Source of the DNA: Rebecca billardiae RCC1528
Lineage: Eukaryota; Haptophyta
Length of the DNA: 64,000 nt
Direction: 5' to 3'
Assembly (NCBI GenBank): GCA_965240325.2
Contig: OZ251227.1
Span: forward strand, 992,001 to 1,056,000
Numbering within the stretch: position 1 is the first letter of the stretch; each line of letters opens with the position of its first letter. A program made the translations under genes and the position numbers. Positions 39,231-50,482 of the stretch are shown one piece after another. The notes under the pieces are model-generated. The model was not told the DNA's origin. It worked only from the letters and a program-made list of their open reading frames with translations, and did no database searches.

Positions 39231-42200
39231 ATGAGCGCGAGGCGAGCGTCGCTGGCCGTCGTCGCGCTCGCGCTCTTCGCTGGCTGCGCGCACGGAGGCG
39301 AGCGGGGTGCGTGGCGCTGGGGACAGAGTTCGGCTTTGCGCGAGTCCGCCGGCAGCGCGTCCTCCGCGCTCGCCGCTCACACCGCCACCGCCGGGCATGC
39401 GCGGAGCGCGGACGAGCGCGTGGACGTGGAGGCGCTGCTGCTCGCGCTGTGGGCGCGGCGCAACGACGCGTCCTTCGTCTCGGAGCTGAGCCGTCAGCTG
39501 ACGCACCTCCTGCGCGAGCCGACGCTCGACCCCGACGTCGAGTTCTTCCTGCCGCAGATCGGCCAGCTGATCGTGTGCCTCCCGAGCACCTCTGTGCACG
39601 CCGCGACGCTCGAGCGGTTCGCGCTGCTCACGTGCGAGCGGAACGTGCACTTCGCGCTGCAGCTGTCGTGGGTTGTGTACGCGCTGCTGGAGGACAACGC
39701 CCCCGGCCAGCCCCGAGCCGACGCGGGCGTGCACGCGCGCTGCGCCCGGCTGCTGTCGCACATCGAGCAGTCTGTGATCTACGGCGCGCGCCTCCGCTAC
39801 TCCAACAGGCGCGAGGCGATGCGCACGCAGCTCGCGCGCGCGGCGCGCGCGATCTCGAGCGCAGCGGCGAGCGCGCACGCGCCCGCCGGGCTCCGGCCGA
39901 CCGACTTCCCGCCCGAGTCCGCCGGGCTGTCGCGCGCTCTGCTTCGCGAGCCGCACGCGCACGGCGGCGCCGAGCACTCCGCGCCGGCCACGGTGGTGGC
40001 AGCTGCGAGCGGTGAGGCGGCGGAGGCGGCGGAGGCGGAGGCGGGCGGAGCGGGCTCGCGCGCGCCTGCTGCGGGCGCAGCTCGCACGCGCGCCGCTGCC
40101 GCCGCCTCGGGCCACGCCGCCTCGGCCCTGCCCGCCGGCAGCGCGGCCACGCGGGCGCTCTCGTCGTCCTCGCTCGAGGCGCGTCGGCTCGCGCGCAGCG
40201 GCGCGGCCGGCGACGCGCCGTTGGGCGCGCCGGCGGAGCAGGGCGGCGAGGGCGTCGACGGCCCTGCGCGCGGTGCGCGTGGCTCAACTCGCCGGCGCGG
40301 CGCGCGCGCCGAGCGCCGGCTGCTCAGCGCGCCCCCCTCGGCGCAGGCCGAGGTGCCGGCCGGCGCCCCGTGCGGGTTTGTGCCTGAGCGATGCGGCGTG
40401 CTGTGGCTGATTGTGGGGAAGCCCTCCGCCTTCTATCTGTCGTCGCTGCTCGGGCTGTCGTCGCACGGGTACTGGCGCCGCGGCGTGTGGCTCGTCGAGT
40501 CGGTGCTGTACTACGGCAGCGCGGCCGAGGTGGAGGCGGCGGCCGCCGAGCCCTCCCGCCAGCCGCTGCGCGCGCGCGGCGCGGTCCCGCTCGCGCACTC
40601 GCGCATCGAGCTGCGCACGAGCAGCCGCGGGTACACGTACGTGTACGTTGGCGCGCGCTACTCCAAGGCGGAGGTGCGGCTGAGGCCGACCGCGTCGGGC
40701 GCCGACGGCGCGCGGCAGCTCACGAGCTGGCTCGCCGCCCTGCGCAACGCCTCGGTGCGCTCGGCGGTGGCGGCGGCGGCGGAGCCCAAGCGAAGCCGGC
40801 GGCCGGCCGCGCTGCGCCGCTGGCTCGCGCGCGCGTGCCCGCTGCGCGCGCTCGGCCGCGCGCTCGGCCGCGCGCGCGCGCGCCTGCGGCGCGGCGCGCG
40901 GCGCGTCGGCCCGCCCTCCGGCGCGCCGGCGGCGGCGCGCCCGGCGCCGCCGCTCGCGCCGCGGCAGCGCGCGCTCTCCGCCGAGCAGCGCCGCTCGTAC
41001 CAGTTCCTGCTCGCGCAGCGCGACCTGGTGCACTCGCTCGTCTCGCTCGCGGAGGAGCTGTACGGGGCGGCCGAGCCGGTGGGGCTGGCGCGGAGGCGGC
41101 TGGGCGCGCTGCCGCTCGCGCCCACGGCGTACATCCCGCTGTGCCGCTCGGTGGACACCTTCGAGCGCCTCGTGCGCATCCCCGCCGAGGAGGCCGTCGT
41201 CTTTGTCACGCAGGCGCGCGCATCCATCATGCTGTACTGCGAGGTGCTGCGCTCGAGGTCGGGCCGGACGGTCGCGCAGCTCTTCGCGCCGAGCGGCGCC
41301 GCCGGCCCGACGCCGCCGCTCGCGGGCGGCGTGGAGCGGCTTGGCGCGCGCGGCGGCGTGCACGCGCAGCCCGCGCCGCCAAAGATCCCGCTCGTGCGCG
41401 CGGGGCACGCGCTCGTGCGCGGCGCCCTGAGCGGCGCGACGCGCGTCGCGGCCGCGACCGCGGCGACGGCGGCGGCGGGCGCGCGCGTGGCCGCCGCCAG
41501 GGCCGCGCCGGCCGTGGACGACGACGCTGACCCAGAGAGAGCCGTGGCGGGCGGCGCGCGCCGCTCGGTCGAGCGGCTCCAGCGCCGGCTGGACGAGCGG
41601 TGGGCGGCGAAGGCGCAGCGGCTCCGCGCGCTCTCGCCGCTGGGTGACTCCTCGCGCTGGCGGCTGCGCTCGATGCTGATCAAGGCCAACGACGACCTGC
41701 GGCAGGAGGCGCTCGTGATGCAGCTGCTGTGCGTGCTCGACCGCGCGTACCCGCGCCCGCTCTGCCTCCGCACGTACCACGTGCTCGCCACGGGCAGCAC
41801 GTGCGGCATGATCGAGACCCTCCCCGACACCAAGTCGCTCGCGCACCTCAAGCGCGGCTGCGCGCCCGGACGCGACTCGCTCGCCGCCATCTTTGAGAGC
41901 CTGTGGGGCCACGACCCGCCCGCGCTGCACGCGGCGCGGCGCGCGTTCCTGCACTCGCTCGCCGCATACTCGGTCGCGTGCCACGTGCTCGCGATCAAGG
42001 ACCGGCACAACGGCAACCTGCTGCTCGCGGCGGACGGCGCCCTCGTGCACATCGACTTTGGCTTCGCGCTCGGCGCCGCGCCCGGCGGCAAGTGCGCGCT
42101 CGAGGCGAAGGTGCCCTTCAAGCTCACCGCGGAGATGGTGGAGGTGCTGGGCGGGCCGGGCTCGCGCCTCTTCACCGTCGAGCTCCCCGAGCTGTGCACG

Positions 42201-42458
42201 CTCGCGATGCGCGCGGCGCGCGCACACGCGGACACCCTGGTCATGCTGGTCGAGACGCTCACGCTCCAGCCGCACCTCAAGTGCCTCGCCGGCGGGGGTG
42301 ACGCCGCGGTGCGCGGCCTGCGCGAGCGGCTGATGCTGGACGTGCCTGACGACGAGCTGCCCGCGCGCATGAAGGAGCTCATCACGACCAGCTACAACGC
42401 GCTCGGCACGGCGGCGTACGACCGGTACCAGCACCTGCGCAACGGCATCCGCTACTGA
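39231..42458 (+). CDS. Phosphatidylinositol 4-kinase, type III beta-like
   Basis: 1075 aa from ATG 39231 (MSARRASLAVVALAL). Residues about 60-170 are a helical region like the PIK/accessory domain (VEALLLALWARRNDASFVSELSRQL). The middle (about 260-800) is split by Ala/Arg-rich low-complexity inserts around short conserved blocks (GVLWLIVGKPSAFYLSSLLG, YIPLCRSVDTFERLVRIPAEEAVVF, in parts). The kinase domain is about 810-1075: LIKANDDLRQEALVMQLL, the catalytic loop IKDRHNGNLLL (about 922), the activation segment VHIDFGFALG (about 940), LKCLAGGG, and a conserved end SYNALGTAAYDRYQ. This matches PI4KB, which makes PI4P at the Golgi, and sits near Rab1 in the window. A hydrophobic N-terminus is odd for a cytosolic kinase; a later start is possible. 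Confidence 0.87.
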   Translation: MSARRASLAVVALALFAGCAHGGERGAWRWGQSSALRESAGSASSALAAHTATAGHARSADERVDVEALLLALWARRNDASFVSELSRQLTHLLREPTLDPDVEFFLPQIGQLIVCLPSTSVHAATLERFALLTCERNVHFALQLSWVVYALLEDNAPGQPRADAGVHARCARLLSHIEQSVIYGARLRYSNRREAMRTQLARAARAISSAAASAHAPAGLRPTDFPPESAGLSRALLREPHAHGGAEHSAPATVVAAASGEAAEAAEAEAGGAGSRAPAAGAARTRAAAAASGHAASALPAGSAATRALSSSSLEARRLARSGAAGDAPLGAPAEQGGEGVDGPARGARGSTRRRGARAERRLLSAPPSAQAEVPAGAPCGFVPERCGVLWLIVGKPSAFYLSSLLGLSSHGYWRRGVWLVESVLYYGSAAEVEAAAAEPSRQPLRARGAVPLAHSRIELRTSSRGYTYVYVGARYSKAEVRLRPTASGADGARQLTSWLAALRNASVRSAVAAAAEPKRSRRPAALRRWLARACPLRALGRALGRARARLRRGARRVGPPSGAPAAARPAPPLAPRQRALSAEQRRSYQFLLAQRDLVHSLVSLAEELYGAAEPVGLARRRLGALPLAPTAYIPLCRSVDTFERLVRIPAEEAVVFVTQARASIMLYCEVLRSRSGRTVAQLFAPSGAAGPTPPLAGGVERLGARGGVHAQPAPPKIPLVRAGHALVRGALSGATRVAAATAATAAAGARVAAARAAPAVDDDADPERAVAGGARRSVERLQRRLDERWAAKAQRLRALSPLGDSSRWRLRSMLIKANDDLRQEALVMQLLCVLDRAYPRPLCLRTYHVLATGSTCGMIETLPDTKSLAHLKRGCAPGRDSLAAIFESLWGHDPPALHAARRAFLHSLAAYSVACHVLAIKDRHNGNLLLAADGALVHIDFGFALGAAPGGKCALEAKVPFKLTAEMVEVLGGPGSRLFTVELPELCTLAMRAARAHADTLVMLVETLTLQPHLKCLAGGGDAAVRGLRERLMLDVPDDELPARMKELITTSYNALGTAAYDRYQHLRNGIRY

Positions 42459-42827
42459 CTGCGCGGAACACGTCCAGGCGCGCAGCATCACTCGTCGTAT
42501 GAGCAGACGTTTTCATTCTACTTTATTTCTAGGCTGCTGCGCATTGATCAGCACGACGACCTTGCACCTGCTCCGACGCACGGCCATGGGCCGTGAAGTG
42601 CGGGGCCGCGCATGCGAAGTGGCGGCGCCGGCGGGCCGACGCGGTCAGCCCGTGGTAACGTGTGCCACTGGCACTGATGAAGCGTCTGACTAGCCTGCCG
42701 GACTTTCCTCAGTTTCGGGTGGCCAGTCGTGTCTGCGTGTGACGTGTGACGAAGAGTTAAGGGGTAGTCGTCGTGTGACGCTGGCCGCCGATTGATGTCT
42801 ACTATATCTATCTATATATATATATCG

Positions 42828-42906
<79 letters not shown>

Positions 42907-42945
42907 ATCTATCGATCCGTATCTATCTATCTATCTATCTATCTA

Positions 42946-43010
<65 letters not shown>

Positions 43011-43796
43011 GTCTATCTATCATACCTGTTAAAGCCGCGACTACCTTATACTGACTACAATACTGTCTGTATCCGTAATAATCCGCGTATCAATGATGAC
43101 TAGCCCGCCGTTATACAATACGTACGGTACGGTAACTACAGTTTACTATGTTTTAACGTGCATGCACTTGCCCTTGGTTAAGGCGTACTACTGACACTAC
43201 TCTAATACCGTTTACTCGGTTTAGTCTGTAGACTCTTAGCAGTAGTCTTAGACCTGTAGAGACTACTGTAGCTAGCTTAGATCGAGTGAGTCTGATATCT
43301 GCTGTAATACTACATGATACACTATACAGTCTGAGTCGGACGACAACCCGGCCGATGGCCGATCAGCCGAGGCGACAGACTCAAATTCAAAACCGGGCGC
43401 CAGCGGGCCGCGGCGCCAGCCGGCCAGCGGCCCCCGCGACTCGACTGTCAGGCACCCCAGTCACTCAGCACGGGGCATCAGCAGAATTTGACAGTAAAGC
43501 TTGTGATGGTCCGTGCCCGACGCGCGGTCTCGGGTCTCAGGGTAGCCTGAGGCGTCGTGTGAGGGGCATCAGCTCGTGGACGCCGATCGGCGACAGCGTG
43601 CGAGCACGACACACTACCGGCACGCTCCAATCACCCACAACACAGCAAAAAACGACGACTCGGCGACTCCTGAGGTGCTGCCGGGCTGAGCGAGCAGGCG
43701 GCAAGTACGTGGCGGCAAGTGCGCGGGCCGAGTGCCTCGCACGTGTGCAACACCGAACACGTGCGCGCCGTGCGCGCTTCGCATGCTCGCTGGCGG
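42459..43796. other. Intergenic with (CT)n and (CTAT)n microsatellites
   Basis: (CT)n spans about 42831-42901 and (CTAT)n about 42921-43020 with small interruptions. Around 43130-43190 a motif resembling 28383-28420 occurs (AGTTTACTAT...ACGTGCA...CTTGGTTAA), a possible degenerate dispersed repeat. No gene supported. Confidence 0.6.
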
Positions 43797-45363
43797 TCAC
43801 AATGCGGAGCCAGAAGCTGACTGCGCACCTGGTGTGGGCGCGCGCGCTGGCTCTGGCTTGGGCTCAGCCGCATCGTCGCCGCCCGCACCGGCGGGGGGCA
43901 TGGGGTGCGAGATGGCCGTCGCCTCCGCGCACGTCGCCATCGGCTGCTCTGTCGCCGACGCCAGCCTTGCCTTGACCGCCTGCAGCTCGCGCTGCTGCTC
44001 CTTGAACGCCTCCTTGAGGCTGGTCAGAAGGGTCTGCTTCTCCGAGAGCTCCGAGATCAGGTTGAGCTTGTTCTTGTTCCTGCGAAGGGGAAGGGTGGGC
44101 GGGCGTGGGTGGGCATCGCGGGGCGCGCGCAGGTAGGATGCGCTGAGCTCGCGCGGCCTTCGGCACTGGGCGCACGCCCTGCCGCGCGGCGAGGCCCCGC
44201 GGAGCGGCGCGCGCGCGCGCGCACCACTCGCTGAGCGACAGCTTGTGGCTCTCGCGCAGCGCGGTCAACCTCGTCTCCTTCTCCGCCACCTCCTGCCGCA
44301 GCTCGGCGAGCTTCCTCGACTTCTCTGCAAGCGACTGCTGATGCGAGTCACGCAGCGTCTGGATGTACGCGTCCTTGTCCGCAAGGAGCTTGTGTAGCTC
44401 GGCGACAGTACCGGCTCCGGTGCTACCAGGAGGCGGCGGAGGCGTCGCCGCGCTCGTCTCCGCCTCGGCGCCGTCCGCGGCCGCGGGGGCAGGCCTGCCG
44501 TCGGCCGCGCCCGCGTCGCCGCGGCTGACGCTGCCTCCGCCGCCGGTCGAGCCCGCAGCGCCGCCTGCCGCCTCGCGCAGTGCGCTGAGCTCGGCTCGCG
44601 CTGCGCTCAGGCTCTCCTCCTTGCGAGCCAGCTCACGCCGCAGCGAGTCCGCCTCTGCTCGCGCGGCCGCAAGCGCCTCGCCGCCGGCGGAGGAGGACGC
44701 GCCGCCACCTCCGCCCCCGCCGCCTGCGCCGGTTGACGCGCCAGCGGGGGTGCTCGCCATGTCGGCAGCGCCCGCACCAGCCTTGGCTGGCGTGCGCGGC
44801 GTGCGCTGCGCCGACCGATCGCCGTCGAACCGCTGCTCGTCGAAGCGCGAGTCGATGTCTGAGTGATGGTTCCGCACGTCGGCCACGCTGCCTGCGTACC
44901 GAGGACCGCGGCCGCCTTTCGGCTTCCACGAGCCGGCGCCCACCCCTTCCCTCTCACGCTCGCGCTCGCGCTCACGCTCACGCTCACGCTCGCGCTCGCG
45001 CTCGCGCTCGCGATCTGAGCCACGATCCCGCTCACGCTCGCGATCCAGTCCGCGCTCGCGCTCGCGTTCTCGGTCGCGGTCGCGCTCGCGATCGCTGGGG
45101 CGCCAGTCTCTGTCGCGATCGTCGCGGCCGTTCCTCGCGTCCCGGTCGATCTGCCGCCCATTGACGCGTTGGCGGGGCTCGTCGCTCCCGAAGCGCGAGT
45201 CGATGTCCTCCAACTCCGTCGGCGCCGGATGCTTTCGTTTTGCCGTCACGCCAGCTGCGGGCGCATCTTTATCGCTCGAGCTCGCTTTGCGCTTGCGCTC
45301 AGCGGAATCGTCACCGAAGCGCTCGTCGATGTCTGCAGACGCATTGTGCACGCGCCCCGCCAT
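43797..45363 (-). CDS. Arg/Glu-rich coiled-coil protein, two exons, possible RNA-processing factor
   Basis: 473 aa from ATG 45363; exons 44225-45363 and 43797-44079, intron of 145 bp (GAGTG/GTGCGC ... TTCGCAG), phase 2. The frame without splicing loses the coiled-coil pattern; with splicing it continues as LSEWNKNKLNLISELSEKQ and ends SASGSAL. The N-terminal half has three copies of a motif, DIDERFGDD, DIDSRFGSD and DIDSRFDEQ, flanking a long alternating Arg-Glu/Arg-Asp tract (about 80-140) like those of splicing-associated proteins. The C-terminal half is a coiled coil (about 220-400). Nuclear RNA-related function is inferred from composition only. Confidence 0.65.
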
Positions 45364-45647
45364 CACCTGCGCCGGGCACCCGCCCGACCGCAGCGAGCGA
45401 GCTCACACGACACAGCCCGTGGCAGCGCCTGATGACGCTCCCGCGATGCAAGCCACTTGTTCGCCTCGGCGGGCGCGCGGAGATAGCAATCCCGAGTCCG
45501 ACCGGTACTTTACGTCCGGGTAGTTCGGTGGGCCCGGAACTTCATCACTCGTCAGGCACCAGCTCTCCTAACGGTACGGTTAACGCGCTGTCTTTGCGCA
45601 CTCGCGTCGCGCATCGGACATTTCACATTTGGCGCGTGGCCGTCGTG
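45364..45647. promoter_or_regulatory. Bidirectional promoter region, coiled-coil gene / HisHF
   Basis: The start codons of the two divergent genes are 284 bp apart. No TATA element is evident. Confidence 0.45.
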
Positions 45648-47590
45648 ATGTCGACTGCCCAGCAGGACGGGCGCAAGCCCGTGGTGAGCCTGCTCGACTA
45701 CGGCGCCGGGAACGTGCGCTCGGTGCGCAACGCGATCCGCGCGCTCGGTTACGAGGTGGTGGACGTGGAGAAGCCAGAGCAGCTCGCCGCCGCCGCAGTC
45801 CTTGTGTTCCCGGGCGTCGGCAGCTTTGGCGCGTGCATGGCTTTCCTCGCAGAGAAGGGGTTCCTCGAGCCGTTGCGCGAGTACGTGCGCGCGGACAAGC
45901 CATACCTGGGCATCTGCCTTGGCATGCAGACCCTGTTTGAGGGCTCCGAAGAGACCCCCGGTGTGGCTGGGCTCGGCGCACTGCCCGGGATGGTCCGACG
46001 GTTTGAGGCTGGCACAGCGCTTGCCGTGCCGCAGATCGGGTGGAACGGGATCTCGCCGTACAAGCCGTCGCCCGCGCTCGAGGGCGTGGGATCCGAGGAG
46101 TGCGTTTACTTCGTCCACTCCTTCCACGTGCCGCTCCAGCCCGAGCTGCACGAGTGGATCCTCACGACCACGACGTACGGCGTCGACTACGTGTCGGCCG
46201 TGCAGCGCGGCAACGTGATGGCCGCACAGTTCCACCCGGAGAAGTCGGCGAAGGTCGGGCTGCGGATCCTCGACAACTTCTTGAAAGGTGTCGGCTCGCC
46301 GGGCGGCCGCGCCGGCGCGCCGCCCACGCCGCCCCCCACGCCGGTGCGGACCGTGCCGCGCAAGCGCGTCGTCGCGTGCCTCGACGTGCGCACGAACGAC
46401 GCGGGCGACCTCGTCGTGACCAAGGGCGACTCGTACAACGTGCGCGAGGCGGCGGACGACGGCGCGAAGGGCGCGGTGCGCAACCTGGGCAAGCCCGTTG
46501 CGCTCGCCTCGCGCTACTACGCCGAGGGCGCCGACGAGATCACCTTCCTCAACATCACCGGGTTCCGAGACTGCCCCCTCGAAGACTTGCCGATGCTCGA
46601 GCTGCTGGTCGCGGCGAGCGAGAAGCTCTTCGTGCCGCTGTGCGTGGGCGGCGGGATCCGCGACTTCGTGGACTCGAAGGGCGCGAAGCACTCCGCGCTA
46701 GCCGTCGCCTCTGCCTACTTCCGCGCAGGCGCGGACAAGGTTTCCATCGGCTCCGAGGTGAGTCGAGCACCGTGCCGCTGCACACGGCGGGGCGCCTGGC
46801 GCGCGCGCGTGCTGCGCGCGGGCGCCGCCTACGATCGCGAGCTGACGGCACGCCGTGCGACCCCCTCCGGCCGCCGCACGGCCTGCGGCGTCGATGATGC
46901 GCAGGCCGTCCAAGCTGCCAAGGCGTACTGGGCGCGGGGCGCGACGCCCACCCCGTCGGGCGAAGAGCCCTCCTGCATCGAAGCGATTGCGCATGTGTAT
47001 GGCAGGCAGGCTGTGGTCATCTCCGTCGACCCGAGGCGCGTGTGGGTTGCGGACGTGGCGGCGGCTGGGGCGCACGCGCCGGCGTGCGTGACCGAGCCGC
47101 AGGGCGCGCACGGGCCGTCGGGCGAGCACCACTGCTGGTACGAGTGCACGATCAAGGGCGGGCGCGAGGGCTCTGACCTGGACGTGCTGCAGCTCGCGCG
47201 CGCGTGTGAGGCGCTCGGTGCAGGCGAGATTCTGCTCAACTCGATCGACGCGGATGGGCAGAACTCGGGATTCGACATTGCGCTCGTGTCGATGGTGAGG
47301 CGCGCCGTCTCGATCCCCGTGATTGCATCGAGTGGCGCAGGCAAACCCGAGCATTTCTCCCAGGTCTTCGCCCAGGCCGATGTCGAGGTGTGTGCGTCGT
47401 TCCGCGCTCGTCACGTCACGTGCTGCGCCGCGCGCCGAGTGCGCCGCGCCTTACCATGCGTGTGCCGATCCACGCGCCGGCCGATCACCTTCAGGCTGCT
47501 CTGGCCGCGGGCATTTTCCATCGCGAGGAGGTCGCCATTTCTCAAGTGAAGGACCACCTTCGGGAGAGGGGCGTGCCGTACCGGCCATGA
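45648..47590 (+). CDS. HIS7: Imidazole glycerol-phosphate synthase, bifunctional HisHF, three exons
   Basis: 562 aa; exons 45648-46757, 46905-47387 and 47495-47590. Intron 1 (147 bp, GAG/GTGAGT ... GCGCAG) joins VSIGSE to AVQAAKAYW; intron 2 (107 bp, GAG/GTGTGT ... TTCAG) joins FAQADVE to AALAAGIFHREEV. Both joins match the yeast HIS7 layout. The glutaminase half has GAGNVRSVRNAI, the nucleophile Cys in GICLGMQTLFEG (about 89) and the His/Glu pair in HPEKS (about 197). The cyclase barrel starts at about 239 (KRVVACLDVRTND) with CVGGGIRD, VVISVDPRRV and SIDADGQNSG. It forms imidazole glycerol phosphate and AICAR in histidine synthesis, with ammonia channelled between halves. Intron 1 is stop-free and a multiple of 3. 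Confidence 0.95.
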
Positions 47591-50482
47591 TGATCTAATC
47601 ACTGAGTGCAGAGTGAGCAAGCTGGAGGCGCATCCCGAGGCACGTGCAGGCGCGCTCGGGGAGAAGGGAGCGCGAGGGCGAGACCACCAGACCAGCTCTG
47701 CCGGCCGGCCCCCGCCACCACCGCGCACCGGCGCACACAGGCGCGCCGCGCACGCTTGTCGGCCGAGGCACTCACCGGTCCACTTGCGCTGGCAGCCCGC
47801 GCCGTCACTGGTCCGAGTCTGCGACGTCGTAGTATATACTATTCAGACAGGACGCGCGTTGGCAGCGCGGACGTGGACGTGGTGCTGCAGCCTGTGATGC
47901 TGCCATCGTCTCACTACTGTACTACTCTCAGAATATATACTCACTACAGTGGGCTGGTCCCACTGGCGGAGCAGAAATTCAAAACTATCTGACGATCGGC
48001 GCGGTCTCAGCGACTCGGAACAAACGGGGTGCGACAGACTAGCGCCGGCGGGGTATGCGCTGGCGTCTGAGCTCACCAGCGCGACTTCAGCAAAGCGCGC
48101 GGACGAAAATCAGCTCTCCGGGAGGGCCCCTGGCCTGCGCGGGGTCGCGGTCGCGGCGCCGGGCGCGGGGATGCTGTCAGCTTCCGAGCCCGTACAGCTC
48201 GTCGCGCGCGCTCGGGGTGCGCGAGGCGACGCGGTACGACGGTGGCGTGGACCACCACCTCACGCCTCGCTGCGTCGTCAGCGTGTACAGCCCACCGCTG
48301 CCACTAGCGCCAATGTGAATGGCACCGTGCTCGGAACAGCTCGATGCGTCGCGCGTCGTCGTTTGCGTCGACTCGTCGCTCGGCCGGAGGTGCAGCTGAC
48401 GCGCTCGCCGAAGCAGCACCGCAGACCCCGCTCGATGGTGTGCGCGGCGTGAAGTTCGCACCGAACGTCTTCTTGTGGCGAGATGCGCACCGCCCGCCGC
48501 AGCGCCCGCCGCTGCCGAGCCGGCCGCCGCTGCGGCCGCCGCGCCGGCTGCCGCCGCAGCGACCGCCGTCGCTGCGCCATCAGCCGGCCCGGTGCTGCCG
48601 CACTCGCCGGGCGACCCCTCGAAGATGCGCGCAGCGTGACGTGCGCGGCGAGCAACTCCTCGTCGCGAGATGCGCTCCACCCGCCGTCGCGCCGGCCGCC
48701 GCGGCGTCCGCCGCCGCGGCGTCTGCCACCGCGCCGCCCCGGCTACAGTGCCGGCGCAGCGCCCGACCGCTGCGGCGCCCGCCCGGCTGTCACGCCCGCA
48801 TTCAGCAGGCCCGGTGCTGCCGCGCTCGCCGGGCGACGAATCGATATCGCGCGCGGCGTGACGTGCGCGCCGAGTGACTCCTCGTCGCGAGATGCGCTCT
48901 GCCAGCAGCCGCGCCCGCCACCGCTGCTGCACTCGCCGCCGCGCCCCGGGATGCCACCGCGCCCGCGCCCGAACGTCACGCCCGCCGTCAGCAGGCCCGA
49001 TGCTGCCACGCTGGCCGGGCGCCGCGGTGGTCGCGGCGTTTGATGCCGTCGCAGACGGCGTGCGAAGCGCGGCGTCGGTACCCGCCCACCCTGCACGATG
49101 TTGCCGCGCTGCAACCTCAGCTTGATCGCTGACTCCACGCTGAGAGGCTTACGCGAAGAGACAGCCCACCCGCACAGTGGCAGTCTTCGCCCAGGAGCGC
49201 CGTATGCGTAGCGGTGGGTGCGGAACGTGGCGCTCGACTTCTCCTCGGCGTCCGAGTCCTGCATCTGCTCCTGCACCAGCCCCTCCCATTCTGCGCGCGG
49301 GCGCGGAGTCGGTGGCCGCGCCGCACGATGTCGACGCGAGGGGCGCCGCAGCAGATGTCAGGTATGGTGACCGCGCTTCCGGCGGGCGTTTTCAAGCGGA
49401 ACTTCTGGAACGCGTTGCTCACTGAAACTCGTGCGGAACCACCGTGCCCGATTTTGCACCCCGCGGACGCACGGTCGGCGCGCCGAGCGAGCGCGCACCA
49501 GCGCGGGCACCCGGCTTGTGCCTCTGGTCGTGGAGCCAGTCGCCACGATTCGGCGGCGCCTTGAGCTTGCGCGCGTCCGCAATCGCCCAGGTTCGCCTCA
49601 CAACTCGTGGTGCTCACTTCCCCGCCGGCTCACGCGGCGGACTTGCATTCGCCTCGCGCCACAGCGCCCGCGCCCCCTCGCGGGGGCGGCTTCGAAGCCG
49701 CCGCCGCCGTCCGCCGCGCAACCGCCGAAGCTTCGCCAAAACTCCGGTCCGTTGTTTTGCAGGTCCCCCAGTGAGACCCGCCCACTGTAACGACTATATA
49801 GCGGCAGTTGTCGTAGTCGTCGGGCGGACGACGGTCTTATCAGTGACCTCTCTATAGCTAAAATCTATACTGCTCCTGTTGCTAGTGACGAGCTGCGGTG
49901 GTCGTACTCTGCCGCCCTCGGCCGGACGGGCCGCCGTCGTGCCCGGGGCCCGCGGACTCGTGTCCCGCAACGTCACGACCGACCGACGAGTGGGCAAATG
50001 GCGGCAAGGCACGACGGTACGGCACGCCGAATCGGCATGATGAACGAGTAGTTGAGTTAGGCCGCGTGCACGAGTACCTTGCGCCACGCCAGCAGCGTAA
50101 CGACCCGCGCCTGCAGCCCACCTTGCTCCGCGACTGCGAAGGCTCGCTGTGCGAGATGGAAAAGGACCTAACAAAAAACCTGGATCCTACAAAACTAAAA
50201 TTAGAAGTGCACCTGCTTGCTGCGCGCGCGCACAGCCCAGCCGGCGATTTCGTCGTACCGTACCTATGATGTGGACGCCTCGCAGCAGCGGCACGGCGCC
50301 CGCCCGACCACGATGAACGCCTGCATCGACGCGCCTGCTCTGGACGAAGATGTCTCAAACAATCACCTGGCCGTGAAGCGCGCCGACAGCTCGCTCGCAC
50401 GCTCAGCCCCGTACGCGGCGGCCCACGGTGGAGATGTGCTCGAGCATGCCTCCCGCCGGATGAGGCCTCGGACACTGGCGCA
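47591..50482. other. Gene-poor, repeat-containing region with coding-like fragments
   Basis: No complete gene could be built. Minus-strand fragments with sensible codon use occur at about 49065-49276 (QEQMQDSDAEEKSSATFRTH, RLPLCGWAVSSRKPLSVESA) and about 49330-49600 (NAFQKFRLKTPAGSAVTIPD), perhaps exons of one gene. At about 50035-50269 (plus strand) a lower-GC frame reads LTKNLDPTKLKLEVHLLAAR and stops, of unknown origin. Degenerate repeats occupy about 48440-49030. Confidence 0.35.
48440..49030. repeat. Degenerate tandem repeat, three ~200-220-bp units
   Basis: The landmarks CCCGGTGCTGCCGC.CTCGCCGGGCGA, then CGTGACGTGCGC, then CTCCTCGTCGCGAGATGCGCTC recur in this order around 48585-48680 and 48810-48905. 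A partial upstream unit lies near 48450-48490 and a partial downstream unit near 48995-49030. GC-rich spacers between them differ. Confidence 0.65.

Noticed and set aside
42792-43103. ORFs made of Ser-Leu or Ile-Tyr repeats in the CT/CTAT microsatellites (and Cys-Val ORFs near 55200)
   Set aside because: Translations of simple repeats.
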